DNA of 64,000 nt from Rapana venosa (GCA_028751875.1 CM054145.1:2773064-2837063); one strand, 5' to 3'; shown: positions 13,714 through 23,492, numbered from the stretch's first letter. The notes: generated by a model from the letters alone, not told the origin. Translations and numbers: made by a program.

Positions 13714-13915
13714 ACACACCCCCAGGATCCCCTCCTCTCAACCCCCCTCATAAACTAACCTAACACACCGTAGTTCTTTTGACAGAGAGCAAGAGGAAGA
13801 CCGAGAACTGGAACACATGATGGTGAAGAAAGGCTTCATGTTGTCTCCCCTCAACTACTCTCGCGCTGTGCCCAACACCCCCACCTTGGACTCTTCCGCC
13901 GAAACGCCCACCTGA
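1..13915 (+). CDS. MICAL: MICAL, F-actin monooxygenase, C-terminal part (7 exons, 5' end outside window)
   Basis: MICAL proteins are flavin monooxygenases that oxidise actin methionines and disassemble F-actin; their C-terminal bMERB helical domain binds Rab8-family GTPases and autoinhibits the enzyme. Only the linker and bMERB parts are here. Exons: 1-2008 (open at left), 3266-3327, 4185-4389, 5494-5590, 6122-6195, 10982-11096, 13786-13915, with stop TGA 13913-13915. Every junction has GT/AG and matching phase. Diagnostic stretches are [64 protein letters not shown] and MMVKKGF, which follow the order of vertebrate MICAL2/3 C-termini. The FAD, CH and LIM domains would lie left of base 1. A MICAL-like (MICALL) or EHBP1 paralogue is possible, but the short tail and [13 protein letters not shown] wording favour MICAL proper. 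Confidence 0.9.
2310..2612 (-). repeat. SINE-B copy (tRNA-headed)
   Basis: Read on the minus strand, it begins with the A-box-like TATAGCCAGGTGGTTAA, followed by a clean B box GGTTCGAATCTC (2534-2545). The body GTGCAGA..CGCCAGTTCCTT..AAAGATC is shared with copies near 46.5, 51.0, 53.8 and 62.0 kb. It is a Pol III-type SINE, not a functional tRNA. Confidence 0.75.
2970..3191 (+). pseudogene. 3' end of a non-LTR retrotransposon ORF
   Basis: The translated tail ([20 protein letters not shown], then [19 protein letters not shown], stop 3189-3191) matches the usual last segment of LINE reverse-transcriptase ORFs, of the type RGRPRTSWxDNIxEWTGL. It is 5'-truncated and contains no polymerase motifs. 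Confidence 0.7.
3266..3327 (+). CDS. MICAL: MICAL exon: acidic linker ahead of bMERB
   Basis: Preceded by a pyrimidine tract and CTCAG and followed by GTGAGA. It reads [11 protein letters not shown] then SVNTLLRRK, completing the split Val codon from the previous exon and ending in phase 0. The Ser/Asp cluster resembles a CK2-type phosphorylation patch; that is inference only. Confidence 0.85.
3346..3655 (-). repeat. SINE-A copy (tRNA-headed, truncated head)
   Basis: Same family as 45333-45625 and 61591-61885, with shared blocks GGCCAGCATATTGAGGGCGG and CTTTACCTTCCCTGACCC. The 3' tail is TTTACC-type. About 14 bases of the A-box region present in the 45-kb copy are missing here. Confidence 0.75.
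3945..4140. repeat. CT and CA simple repeats
   Basis: Runs of CTCTCT, a T-tract and CACACA/CGCACG sit just upstream of the 4185 acceptor and probably supply its pyrimidine content. Confidence 0.8.
4185..4389 (+). CDS. MICAL: MICAL exon: first half of bMERB coiled coil
   Basis: Acceptor TTGCAG at 4179-4184 and donor GTCTGA at 4390. It encodes 68 codons plus one base: [16 protein letters not shown], a Gln/Arg-rich amphipathic helix, [17 protein letters not shown] and [11 protein letters not shown]. This is the N-terminal helix of bMERB (DUF3585), which holds the higher-affinity Rab site in vertebrate MICALs. It is the most diagnostic exon of the gene. Confidence 0.92.
4480..4615 (+). repeat. 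SINE-C 3' half
   Basis: It carries the family core GTAGGCCATTGTGTG, GGGAACAGATG, GGGGACTGGATGTAAAA and TTATTCCATTA with an A-rich tail, shared with more than ten other sites in the window. Confidence 0.8.
4620..4765. repeat. CA microsatellite
   Basis: Imperfect (CA)n with ACGC and CATA interruptions, directly following the SINE-C A-rich tail. Confidence 0.9.
4935..5170 (+). repeat. SINE-D body
   Basis: Starts near GTCAATATAAACAGCATCCC and ends near CAGGCGTTTAATGGCAGTGC. Related copies are at 11900-12035, 43525-43850, 45797-46245, 48025-48320 and 57105-57415. Confidence 0.75.
5494..5590 (+). CDS. MICAL: MICAL exon: bMERB central helix
   Basis: Acceptor TTGACAG and donor GTGAGTG. It reads [19 protein letters not shown] then [13 protein letters not shown], with the last Arg codon split (CG|G). 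This is the near-invariant [17 protein letters not shown] block of the MICAL family. Confidence 0.93.
5591..6121 (+). other. MICAL intron, GT-rich
   Basis: It contains a small reverse-oriented SINE-B fragment (about 5715-5755) and GT microsatellites at 5878-5945, 5995-6015 and 6057-6105. No other element is seen. Confidence 0.7.
6122..6195 (+). CDS. MICAL: MICAL exon: bMERB helix continuation
   Basis: It reads [18 protein letters not shown] then RECSMKP between acceptor GTACAG and donor GTGAGC. The acceptor sits directly after a GT microsatellite (about 6060-6105), so it has almost no ordinary polypyrimidine tract. Confidence 0.92.
6196..10981 (+). other. Long MICAL intron
   Basis: T/G-rich DNA with no coding evidence. 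Contents are a TTG/GTT-rich stretch (6300-6660), a 66-bp minisatellite (7290-7575), a short CA run (8590-8608), and poly-G runs at about 9697-9710 and 9815-9834. The remaining sequence (about 7600-10980) shows no recognisable repeat or ORF. Confidence 0.7.
7290..7575 (+). repeat. 66-bp minisatellite, about 4 units
   Basis: The unit contains CTGTTTTGTCCTAGAGTTGT and AAAGTTGTTGCTGTGTGTTT; copies start near 7299, 7363, 7430 and 7496. Its open frame is an artefact of repetition. Confidence 0.85.
10982..11096 (+). CDS. MICAL: MICAL exon: bMERB C-terminal helix
   Basis: Acceptor CTTGTAG and donor GTATTC (weaker than consensus). It reads [20 protein letters not shown] then [19 protein letters not shown], corresponding to the second Rab-contacting region of bMERB. 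It is separated from the previous exon by the longest MICAL intron in the window (4.8 kb). Confidence 0.92.
11900..12035 (-). repeat. SINE-D 3' fragment
   Basis: Carries GACAGCAACTTTTGTTGTCT, GAAAATGCGCT and GCGCCTAACAAGTCTGGCCC, the reverse complement of the 3' end of copies at 46.2 and 48.3 kb. Confidence 0.7.
12240..12545 (+). repeat. Dispersed repeat E
   Basis: Shares order and wording with 57880-58155: TGATGATGT, AATGTTGAGATT, CTCATCCAG, ACAGTGATCCC and CATTCTGGGTGA. The function is unknown; it may be the body of another SINE. Confidence 0.6.
12590..12825 (+). repeat. SINE-C copy with (AAAT)n tail
   Basis: Runs from GGATGAGACTATAAACCGAG through AGTAGGCCATTGTGTGCC to TATTCCATTATCC, ending in AATAAATAAATAAATAAAT. 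Confidence 0.85.
13200..13720. repeat. CA/CT microsatellite block
   Basis: About 500 bases dominated by (CA)n with CT, CATG and TTTACA interruptions. Long open frames here are repeat artefacts. Confidence 0.9.
13786..13915 (+). CDS. MICAL: MICAL terminal coding exon
   Basis: Acceptor TTTTGACAG. It completes the split Arg codon and reads [19 protein letters not shown], then [20 protein letters not shown] and TPT before TGA. The [14 protein letters not shown] segment matches the conserved end of MICAL bMERB; the short Pro/Thr tail looks lineage-specific. Confidence 0.9.
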
Positions 13916-14164
13916 GCAAACCTGGTCTGTGTCGGCCGTAAAGACGACGTGGTACAACACCTGGCAAGTGATGGAGAGCGAGCTGACGGCCTTGGGAACA
14001 AGGCGTGTGTGGAGAATGAAGAGTTCTGTCTACTTCTGTGATCGGTAGAGAAAGGGAGAGGGAGGGGTGGATGTTCATGATTAGGTGTGGATTGGATTCA
14101 GTTAACGAAATATTTTACAACTTTTGTGTGGTGTGTAGCGATGACAAGCTTGTGCAGAATGTGG

Positions 14165-14348
14165 GGACAGGAAAACGTGTGTGTCACACACACACACAGT
14201 ACACATGCATGCATGCATGCACACATTCATGCATGCATGCATGTGTGTTGTGTATATGTGTGTTTGTACATGCAACACACACTTTTACACATGCACACGC
14301 ACACAGACACACAGACACACACACACACACATACCACACACACACACA

Positions 14349-14389
<41 letters not shown>

Positions 14390-14395
14390 ATGTTC
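14165..14395. repeat. CATG/CA microsatellite in MICAL 3' UTR
   Basis: TGCATGCATGCA runs followed by (CA)n to 14390, about 250 bases after the MICAL stop codon. Confidence 0.9.
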
Positions 14396-15157
14396 TACAA
14401 GTAAAATAAAATCTACAAATCAATCATCTAATTTCCACCACATGGGAATAAATGTCTTGATGCAATATACTTTTTTTTTTTCCAAAAGTCTCTTGAGACA
14501 AAGAAAGATGTCTGTGGATACAGAATGACTGATTCTTCCTAAAAGACAAAATGAAGGAAACCACAGGGCTGAATGCCAAAAACATGACCTCTGTATGTAT
14601 TCCTTAACTGCTGTGCAGTGTTGTGACAATGTGTGTGTGTGTATCTGGGGCAAGTGACGTTGTTGACCAGATGCCGTGTGGTATCGAACATGCAGAGTGT
14701 TGGGCAGGTGATGCTACGACTGGTGTTGTGTTGTGACGAGTGTGTATGCGACATGGGCTTGTGGAAATACGCTTCGTCGTTATGCCATTTCTTGCTTCGC
14801 ACGTCTCGTGCTGTAGGGTTGTGTTCTTTCTCAAAGGAGATGACTGTGCTGTTCAACTTGTTGGTTCATGTCACTGGTAGGAGTGACTGGTTGGATCCAC
14901 CATTCTTCTTTTCTGTCAGGAAATCGTGTCTGAGGAGAGTGAATGGTTTTTAGCGATTCTTCAGCGATGTGTACAGATTCCCTCACTGTCTCTTTCTGTC
15001 ACCCACCCACCCACACTGCAAAAATCACCTCAGCTTCTGCCATACATGGCTGTTTACCTGACTGAGATTTTATGAACAAGCTGATCTGAGTCAGATGAAC
15101 GTATGTATCTTTGTGTGGAGTTGTGTCAGATGGACCAAGCTATAGAGATGGCGTACA

Positions 15158-15275
15158 TGCATGTGGAAAAGTATGTGTGCATGCATACATGTTGAAAAGT
15201 ATGTGTGGCATGCATGCATGTTGAAAAGTATGTGTGGCATGCATGCATGTGGAAAAGATGTGTGGCATGCATGTT
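15158..15275 (+). repeat. About 29-bp tandem repeat, 4 units
   Basis: Unit of the form GCATGCATG-TTGAAAAGTATGTGTGG repeated four times with small changes. Confidence 0.85.
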
Positions 15276-15762
15276 TGTGTGACAGTATTTCAATGCAGGA
15301 TCAGGAGAGAATTCTAATCACAAGTAGTTTTACACATTTTTTGAGTGGAGAACTTACCACAGTATGTGTTGTTAAGCTGTAGGACGGAGTTTGAAGCCAA
15401 ATGAAGAACAAGTAATCTCTGTGTCTGCCTTGCTTTGATTTTGGAATGGTATCGGTCGGCCACAAGGCTCGTTTCACAAGCCATCAGTTTTTGATCCTGG
15501 TTCACATGGCTGATGTTGGAATCCTTAAGAACAGGAGAAGAAAAACCATGACAAAGGAGACACAGTCAAGCAGCCCTGTGATTAGAAAGCAGGAAAAGAG
15601 GAGTCACACATTGCCAGTCCATTGTCTTGACCACTGACCTAGGGTCGAATGTTTCCAGCACAGCAGAACACCTCTAGTTGGTGGCGTCGCTCACAATATC
15701 AGCTGCTGCAGAGATTTGATCAGAACACAAGGGAAGATGGGGAAAAGAAGTGAATGGCTACT

Positions 15763-15919
15763 TTAACCTTTTCCCTAGGGGTACCCCGCTACAGGGTAAC
15801 CAACCATCTCCTAGCCCTTCCCTCCGTATCACCCACTACTGGGTTATGGTAGAACACAAATGTGCACAGTGCACGTGTACTGGGAAATAGGGGGTCTCTC
15901 CCTTACGAGATGGTTTTAA
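15763..15919 (+). mobile_element. Short TTAA-bounded dispersed element, copy 1
   Basis: About 157 bases starting TTAACCTTTTCCC and ending GAGATGGTTTTAA. A reverse-oriented relative is at 52262-52402; the match runs through TTTCCCAGTACAC, AACCCAGTAGTGG and AGATGGTTGGTTA. The boundaries are inferred from where similarity ends near TTAA. Confidence 0.6.
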
Positions 15920-17659
15920 GGAATGTTTTTTATTGATTTAGTGTTGATTTTCAGTTCAAGCTGGGGCTGGTGGGGGTGGGGTTGTTTGCTTTTTATCCCA
16001 TGAAAAACATTCTTTTGTTCAAAGGAGGTAGGGATTATTTCAGGATTGACATCATTCACTATCATCGTTCTCAGCTTATCATCTAGATTTAAAAATTTTA
16101 AAAATCATTCAGTGAGGATTTTAGGAATTATGTCTCTGGGTTTATAAAAGACAACGACTTTGTGCTATATTTTCTAATCCTTCATCAACAAATATTGGAA
16201 TATTTATTTGGAATCAGAGGCTTTCTGTGCACACACTCACACACACACACACACATACACATCCCCAACACACATAACACCCCTCACCTCCCAACATACA
16301 CTTCAGTATTACCTCACCTAATATCAACTTTCAGTTGAAGGATGTTGACTTGAGAATGAACTCACTCAACAGCAGACGACGGACACTGTGCTCTCAGCGT
16401 AATTGCTTGCTGGAGACTGAATGGCGTCATTCAGCAGACATTCTGTGCTGACTGTATAGGCAGGTGTCTTTGAGCTGAGACCCCAGTACAGTCAATTCAG
16501 CCAGCTCTCTCCGCTGTGCAGTTCCCTTAGTCCTCTTCCCTCTTCTGCTTACAATGAAGGTTTCGAAAGATGAAAGACGTGAAAGCTCATTTGTATACTG
16601 TACATCTTACTCGTGATTTTTCAGCAGGTTTATTATTCTAATACTGTGGGTATTTACATACAAAAGTTGGATGTGCGAATTTAAAAAAGAAGTTTTAGAG
16701 TGTACGTGTACCAAGATTGTGTGTGTGAGAATACAAGTTTTTAATCCCTAATATTATATGAACAGCACGTATGAGAGTTTCGCATGTTTGAAACTGACTT
16801 GTGTAGTGCATGTTTTATGGAAGAAATGGTGGGTTGCTCTCTCTCTCTCTTTATATACATATACACTTCTCTTTGAAAGAAAACGAAATGTATGTCGAGT
16901 GAAAGTGGGATCTGGTGCCTCTTGTAACTAGCGAATACAAAAGTTGTGAGTACAAGTTATGCGGCAGGGTGAGTGGGAATTGAAAAAGAAGGTAATTGTG
17001 ATTGGATGGGATTGAGTTATATTTTTATCCCAATAGTTTGAATTTTTTTACAGCTCTGCTTATAATTCCACTGCCATCTATGTGAAAAAGACCATGGTGT
17101 TACTTGTCCAACATTTTTTTCTTTTATTTTTTGGTCTTGTATTTCTTCTTTGTTTTTGTTTTGAGTATGTGTGAGTTCAGTAAGAGCAAACTTTTGTGTG
17201 AATTTTTTTGTTTTTTGGGGGGGGGGGGTTGTTTGTTTTATCATTACTTTTTGTTTGTTTGTTTATTAATTATTTTTTGTTTGTTAATTATTATCCTTGA
17301 GGCATTAGTTTGAAATGTAATTAATGCAGGATGTACATGCAGCGTATTTTTGTGACGTTGTGCATGCATAGTACTTTTAGTTTCTAGTGGTTTTTCTTGT
17401 TCACTTCTTTTGGTCTGTTTTATTGTGTTGTTTTTTTATCCAAGCTGCGTGTTCTTGGATAATTATAATTATAGCTTTGCTGGCCAGTTCCCTGCTTGTG
17501 TCTCATCGGGCTCAGTCTTTCAGTTGCAGTTTTGTCTTGTTTGGTAGTCTGACGTATGTGTGTTGTGTTTGTGTGTGTGTGTTGTATGTGTGTGTGTGTG
17601 ATGTAGTAGCTGATGTGGCTGCTAGGGGCAGTTTACTCTTCAGATATTATCACTTGGGG

Positions 17660-17815
17660 GGTGGGGACACAGTAGCACAGTGGTTAGAATATTCCTTTAG
17701 TTTGTTTTTTGCTTTATTTTAAAATTGAATTCCTCAGCTACAGCTTGGAGGTTCACTGTAGACTCCTCAAGGAGTGTAGAAGTTGGATTAAGTAGGAGTC
17801 CCTCTTGCAAGAAAA
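17660..17815 (+). repeat. SINE-like tRNA-headed fragment (family F)
   Basis: The A-box-like ACAGTAGCACAGTGGTTAGA resembles 51790-52060 (TTTAGCACAGTGGTTATG). The rest has diverged. Confidence 0.5.
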
Positions 17816-17929
17816 TAAAAAAAGAGAAAAAAACAACAACCAAGAATAAAAGCCCTGAGAACAGTTCAGATTTTCTTCCCTCAATAAACTATCTCCAGGA
17901 CAGTTTCACACAAATAGGTGCATGCAGGG

Positions 17930-18029
17930 GGCATGCACACACACATGCATGCATGCATGCACACACACACAGTGATACACACAAGCACACACATACACTC
18001 AAGCACACAGAGTCACACACTCACACACG

Positions 18030-18067
<38 letters not shown>

Positions 18068-18085
18068 CACACACACAGAGGCAGA
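17930..18085. repeat. CA microsatellite
   Basis: CATG and (CA)n runs, ending in a CAGA-type stretch. Confidence 0.9.
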
Positions 18086-18344
18086 CTGACAGACATAGAG
18101 GAACTTACAGATCACATAATTCCCCCAAAATGTTCATGTAAAATTAAAGGTGTGTGGGGAGGGGGGGGGTTATTTCAGATTGTTTTGGCGAGTACTTCTG
18201 TTATCAAGTAATGCTGAAAAACATGCATGCAAAAAAGATCAATTTTGCTGTGTCTATGATTTCTTTTTCACTGCGCGTAAGATGGTCAGTGTAAATCGTC
18301 TTTGCAAGCGTGCTAAAAAGTAAGTGCTGCATCTTGGACTTCTT

Positions 18345-18600
18345 TCCCCCATGTGTAAGATTGTGAGCCTGACCTTTCTTTGCTAGGTGTAAGATTGTGA
18401 GCCTGACCTATCTCTTGCTAGGTGCAAGATTGTGAGCCTGACCTTTCTTTGCTAGGTGCAAGATTGTGAGCCTGACCTTTCTTTGCTAGGTGTAAGATTG
18501 TGAGCCTGACCTTTCTTTGCTAGGTGTAAGATTGTGAGCCTGACCTATCTCTTGCTAGGTGTAAGATTGTGAGCCTGAACTTTCTCTTGCTAGGTGTAAA
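18345..18600 (+). repeat. 34-bp minisatellite, about 7 units
   Basis: The unit contains TGTAAGATTGTGAGCCTGAC followed by CTTTCTTTGCTAGG. Copies are nearly identical, suggesting recent expansion. Confidence 0.9.
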
Positions 18601-18995
18601 CTTCGCTTTACAACATTCCTCAAGTCTTTTGAAAATATATCGGCTGAATGTTTTCTCAATATATTTCCTAATATCCCACTTGCACCAGAAATGCACACAT
18701 CCCAGTATGTGACCTTACGAGACAGTGTGTCGGGTGTGTTTTGTATATTATTATCATCTGATTCTCATAAGTGAGTGTGTGTGGTTATTTATCATTGTCG
18801 AATTGACTCAAATCTGTATGTGTGTGCAAATTTATGTGTGTGCATGTGATTTTTAAGTTGACATTTTTGTAGCCATCTGTGTGTCTCACATTCTGTATAT
18901 CGTATGTGCATGATTATTGAGGAATTGTGTTTTATACAGAAACCCCCATTGTGTCAGGTTTTTCTTTCACATTGATATTCACATGCTCATTCACT

Positions 18996-19192
18996 CACAC
19001 GCATACATTTTCTGTCTAAAATCACTAAATGTGAATAGATGTTAAACTGAAGATATCACACGCATACATTTTCTGTCTAAAATCACTAAATGTGAATAGA
19101 CGTTAAACTGAGGATATCACATGCATACATTTCTGTCTAAAATCACTAAATGTGCATAGACGTTAATCTGAAGATATCACACGCATACATTT
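18996..19192 (+). repeat. 66-bp tandem repeat, 3 units
   Basis: The unit contains CACACGCATACATTTTCTGT, AAAATCACTAAATGTG and GACGTTAAACTGAAGATATC. A single unit recurs at 41130-41180 inside a TUB intron. Confidence 0.85.
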
Positions 19193-19524
19193 GCTCCTCA
19201 TTTTTGTTCAGGCATACCATTCAAAGCTGTCTGCATGCTTACCATCTTTTTCTCAAGTTAGAAATCACTACTGTTGAAAAATCAGGCCATATCAAACCTC
19301 AGTGGCTTATAGAATGAATATAGGCTATGAATATACTCTGAATTTCCCAAAGTCTATTTTTGGTAATCCTATACATAGATTTTCTAGGAATTTTTGTAAG
19401 CATTTTTAGCAGTAAGCTGAGACTAGTTCAGGTCATAGTTGGTGAACTTGGTAGCACACTCTGTGATTTAGTCTAGTCTTCACCCTCATGTAACTCTCAC
19501 ACACACACGCACGCACGCACGCAC

Positions 19525-19735
19525 GAGTCCTTCGGATATGTGTGAACACACGCAGAACATCCTTCGCACATGTTAAATCCTATTCCACTTTTCAGAAGAG
19601 AAGGCCATTATGTGCCAGTGGGAATCGATGACAAAATTGACAAAACTGCATACCACACAGGGACTGGATGTAAAAAAAAGCACATGAATGCTTATTCCAT
19701 TATCCTTGAGAAAAAAACAAAAACAAAAAAAGGAT
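19525..19735 (+). repeat. SINE-C copy
   Basis: Runs from GTCCTTCGGATATGTGTGAAC through AAGGCCATTATGTGCC to TTATTCCATTATCC and an A-rich tail. Confidence 0.8.
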
Positions 19736-19936
19736 ATGAAATTGATTATTGTTTAGATGCGTTTTGTAAATATCGCTCTGTAGATATACGTGTGCGTGTG
19801 AACGATTTTTTGAAAGGGAAAGAGAGTGTTGGAAATGTTGATAGCATCGTTTTGCTTCAGGTAGGAAGTGCTGTGGAATACTCATTTTTAATTTTTGTGT
19901 CACTGCTGGTTGCTAACTTGTTAGCTGTCTCCTCCA

Positions 19937-19983
<47 letters not shown>

Positions 19984-19995
19984 ATGTGTGTGTGT
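19937..19995. repeat. GT microsatellite
   Basis: Nearly perfect (GT)n. Confidence 0.95.
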
Positions 19996-20237
19996 AATAA
20001 GATTTTCGTTTTCTTTGTTTTGTCTTTTATTACAGGTTTGTTACTTTTCCCTGAATTAATTTATTAAGTCGTTTGTAAAATGAGTGAAAGATAGAAGAGC
20101 AAGGCATTAATGATTAATGTAGTAAAAAAACCAAAAAAAACGAGAAGAATAGAAAAGAAAAGATGGTAAAAGGCTTTGTTTCTTGGTTTGCTACTTTTTC
20201 AAAGCTGCTCTGATCAATTTTGTTTCATGGAAAAATA

Positions 20238-20515
20238 GGAGTTTCTCTCTCTCTCTCTCATTCTGTTTTTTCTCTCTCTCATCTCTTTCTGTCTCTCCTG
20301 TCTCCCTCTCTGTCTATCTCCCCCCCCCCCCCCCCCCATCTCCTCTCCCTCTCTCTCTTTCTCTCAGTCCCCCCCCCTCTCTCTCTCTCTCTGTTTCCTG
20401 TCTCTCCCTCTCTCCTGTCTCTCCCTCTCTGTTCTCACTCTCTCCCTGTCTCTCTCTCTATGTCTCTCTCTCTCTCCCTCTGTCTCTCTCTCTGTGTCTC
20501 TCAGTCTGTTGCTTT
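20238..20515. repeat. CT-rich tract with poly-C
   Basis: A polypyrimidine run of about 275 bases, with an 18-base poly-C core near 20320-20337. Confidence 0.95.
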
Positions 20516-20838
20516 GCACTGTCAGTTTCTAAATAATTATGGGTCGTAGTTGTGGATCACAGATTCTTTCTGATTTCAAATTGGATAGGTTTGAAAATTT
20601 ATTTGACGTTGACTTTGATATGTTAGTCTTTCTTACATATTTTTATGAACTCAGCATAGATGTGTGTGCAAAAATTATGTTTGAACTTAAATTTGACGCT
20701 TTAGTGAAAGAAATGTTGGTGCTTGTGGAAACATCTCCTGTTCCTTCAGCTGCTTTTTATACATTTTATTTTTCTGTGTTATGTTTCTGAATGTAATTCT
20801 GCTGCTTTTCGATTTTCATTTTTCTGTCCTTTTCTGTG

Positions 20839-21558
20839 TTAACCACTAGACTGCCTTACCCCGGAAATTTTCCGGGGCTAAACGTGCACCTTATACGCCA
20901 ACAACCTGGAAAATTTCCGGGGTGTCGAACCGAAGTAAACAAGCCTGCTTCCTTGACTACAGTTAAAGGGAAAGAACTCCAAACTTAATGGAGGTCACTC
21001 TCCTATTGCTTGGCAACATCCAGCTGCAAAAACCATAGCAAAAACGATCGTTTTTTTAGCTTGTATTTTGGGTTTTTATGCATGACTGTTTTGGAAGTTC
21101 ATGTTCAAAATGGCTGACACTTATTGTTGAAGGCATAAATAACTTTACACAGCTGTAAAATTAGCAAATAAAACTGTAGATTTACCTAACAGTGATAAAA
21201 ACGATCGTGTATGATTCAGCTGATCATGCATTTAAAAAAAAAAAGAATGAGATTTGGCCTAGACTTATGTTTGACATTATTGAGATCAGGAGTACTCAGA
21301 ATGACAGTGGTGATAAAGAAATCGTATTTTTGGTCAATTTTTTTACATTTTAAATATATTTTCGCAGTGAAATAGCATGCTAACTAATTTGAGCTTGCCT
21401 TGAAGTAATCTACGATATATATACTGTCATTAGGCAGACTATCAGGAATATTCATGTAGTAGTTTCTGAGTAAGAGGGATATGAACATAGCAGTGGTACA
21501 TAAGAATTTTATTCCCCAGCATATAGGGTGCACTTGCACTGGGCAGTTAAGAGGTTAA
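20839..21558 (+). mobile_element. TTAA-bounded MITE, copy 1 (720 bp)
   Basis: TTAA sits at both ends. The terminal inverted repeats are imperfect: TTAACCACTAGACTGCC at the left against TTAACCTCTTAACTGCC from the right. Next to the left end is a perfect palindrome CCCCGGAAATTTTCCGGGG (20869-20887), and the block GTGCACC-TATA-GC recurs inverted near the right end. There is no long ORF. A same-orientation copy is at 55891-56601. TTAA target sites are typical of piggyBac-type transposons; assignment to that superfamily is inference. Confidence 0.8.
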
Positions 21559-21764
21559 GTTTCCGAATATAGTTCTGCTGCTTGTTTTATTTGATCATCT
21601 CTTTTGTGTGGTGATTGTCGTTCATTCCAGTATGCATGTGTCATGTCAATACAGGGAAAGGTAGCCAGTCCTGTTTCATACGCTTTTTTATTTGTTGAAT
21701 ATGGGGAGAGCAGCCCAAATTTCACGCAGAGAAATCTCGTGACTTAAAGTGGTATAAAATAAAA

Positions 21765-21850
21765 CAAAAAACTGAGCGCTTTGATTTGTTGCTTTACAAG
21801 ATTCAGCGCTATATAAATTCCATACATTATTATTATTATTATTATATACA
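21765..21850 (+). repeat. Shared 3'-tail repeat with (ATT)n
   Basis: Contains GCGCTTTGATTTGTTGC and GCGCTATATAAATTCCATAC followed by ATT repeats; also seen at 53112-53180 and, reversed, at 45695-45762. Such tails are common at the 3' ends of invertebrate SINE/LINE pairs. Confidence 0.75.
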
Positions 21851-21984
21851 TTATTGGCATATATACGCTGGATAACAGAGGGCTGAGAATATAATTATAT
21901 AACTCTCAGATTAACTGGGGGGGTTGGGGGTGGGAGTATTGGTGGGGAGAGGATATGTGTTATTTATCAGCCAGTAACTTGGGG

Positions 21985-22265
21985 TGTTGGTTCAAATCCC
22001 TACTTCAGGGACTTTCTCCTCAAGAGTCCGCAGTGGCGCTGACTCCACTGCCCTGAAAGTCCTGCAAAGGAGACAGTGAATCCAAATCTCTGGTGTGTAA
22101 ACACTCACAGGACATCTTGGCACGCACCTTAAACAACCCCATCCACCTTTTGCAGAAGAGTAGCCCAGCTATGGCTGGTGGTATGGATGACACCAACATA
22201 CCCAGCATGCATCCTGCTACCTGGACAGGGCTGGGCTCTGCCAGGTTCAACTGTCCCGCCACCAC
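21985..22265 (+). repeat. Degenerate SINE-C/B mosaic
   Basis: Contains GACTCCACTGCCCTGAAAGT, CACCTTTTGCAGAAGAGTAG and CCCAGCATGCATCC, matching the SINE-C body and then the SINE-B tail. A short piece (GCTGGGCTCTGCCAGGTTCA) recurs near 34022. Confidence 0.6.
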
Positions 22266-22764
22266 ACACTGCCTGAACCATTCGATTCACTGTAGCTGTT
22301 GTGCCAGAACGACTGCTCAAGGAGTTACTTCGGGGAGAAGTCGGATGACGTCACGGAGGGTAGGGTGTTCTGCAGGATGCTGTTGAACATGATATGAAGT
22401 AAGATGTCAGTGTGTTCACTTAGTCATGTTTAGCACTGACTTTGTTTTCCTCGCTTTGCACTTTTGCCCCTCCTTAATTTCATAGTTGGACTGCAGAGTA
22501 CCGGAATATGTATAAGTGCGGTTTTTTTCTTTTCTTTTTCAAAGTTTAGTTGATGTGGGTTTTTTAACCCCACCCCCAGCCAATTTTTTTTTTCTTCTTA
22601 TAAATCCAGAGGGAGTGCTTATGTGATATCTTCATGCTGCAACTTTTATAACTGGCCAAAATGCTGACGTGTGCATGTTGGGATTCAGGCATTGGCAGGT
22701 CTGAACAAAAAGTTGACCTGGAAAATCATTACCCCTTATTCACTCACCAGATAATGAAGAGGAT

Positions 22765-22790
22765 TGGGGGGGGGGGGGGGGGGGGGGGGA
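22765..22790. repeat. Poly-G run
   Basis: An uninterrupted run of about 25 G; the length may be assembly-sensitive. Confidence 0.9.
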
Positions 22791-23404
22791 GCGGCAGGCC
22801 TAGATTTTATGCACAAATAACTGGCTATCTTATAAATGATCTTTTTTTCTATATGGCTCATTTTTTCTACTATCATTTTTAACACACTCTTTGAGATAGA
22901 AAGCTGCTGGTTTTTTCCTGCTAAGCTAACACGTATTGTGATGTGAGCAGGCAACTATCAGCTGAACGTTCAAGTGGCAAATGGCTGAGTATAAGGAGAG
23001 AAGAATACTACAGACAATTTGAAATGAATACACAAGTAGTAGACCATTTTTAGAATGTGTCAAATGGTGGTTCCAATGATGAAAAAGGCAAATGTGTGAG
23101 TTGTTATCTGTGGGATATGTGGTGAATGTGTCATTTTGTGTGGGTAGTTGTCTGTGGGATATGTGGTGAATGTGTCATTGTCCAGGTCACATGTGTCCAC
23201 ATTCCTTCCTTCCCTTCCAGTGTGATAGAACAGATCAGTCACTGCTTTATGGAAGAAGTAGTGATCCACATGGGGCACCATATGGTGTGATGGAAGACAT
23301 GTATAACGATGTATACATGTAGGATTGATATGTTGTCTGCTTGAGTAAACCACAAAAGTGCTTTTTGAACTGTATACACGAAGGCATGGACACACACAAA
23401 CATA

Positions 23405-23423
23405 CACACTCTCTCTTCTCTCT

Positions 23424-23466
<43 letters not shown>

Positions 23467-23492
23467 ACTCACACACACACACACACACACCA
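23405..23492. repeat. CA microsatellite
   Basis: (CA)n with two CTCACA interruptions. Confidence 0.95.

Larger units (their letters stand above)
11097..13785 (+). other. Last MICAL intron
   Basis: Contents in order: GT/GA microsatellites (11185-11310 and 11600-11710), a reverse SINE-D fragment (11900-12035), a repeat-E copy (12240-12545), SINE-C (12590-12825), T-rich sequence, then a CA/CT-rich block (13200-13720) ending about 65 bases before the last exon. Confidence 0.75.

Noticed and set aside
13119..13763. A 214-aa His/Thr-rich protein
   Set aside because: A translation of CA/CT microsatellite; similar frames arise in every CA tract here.
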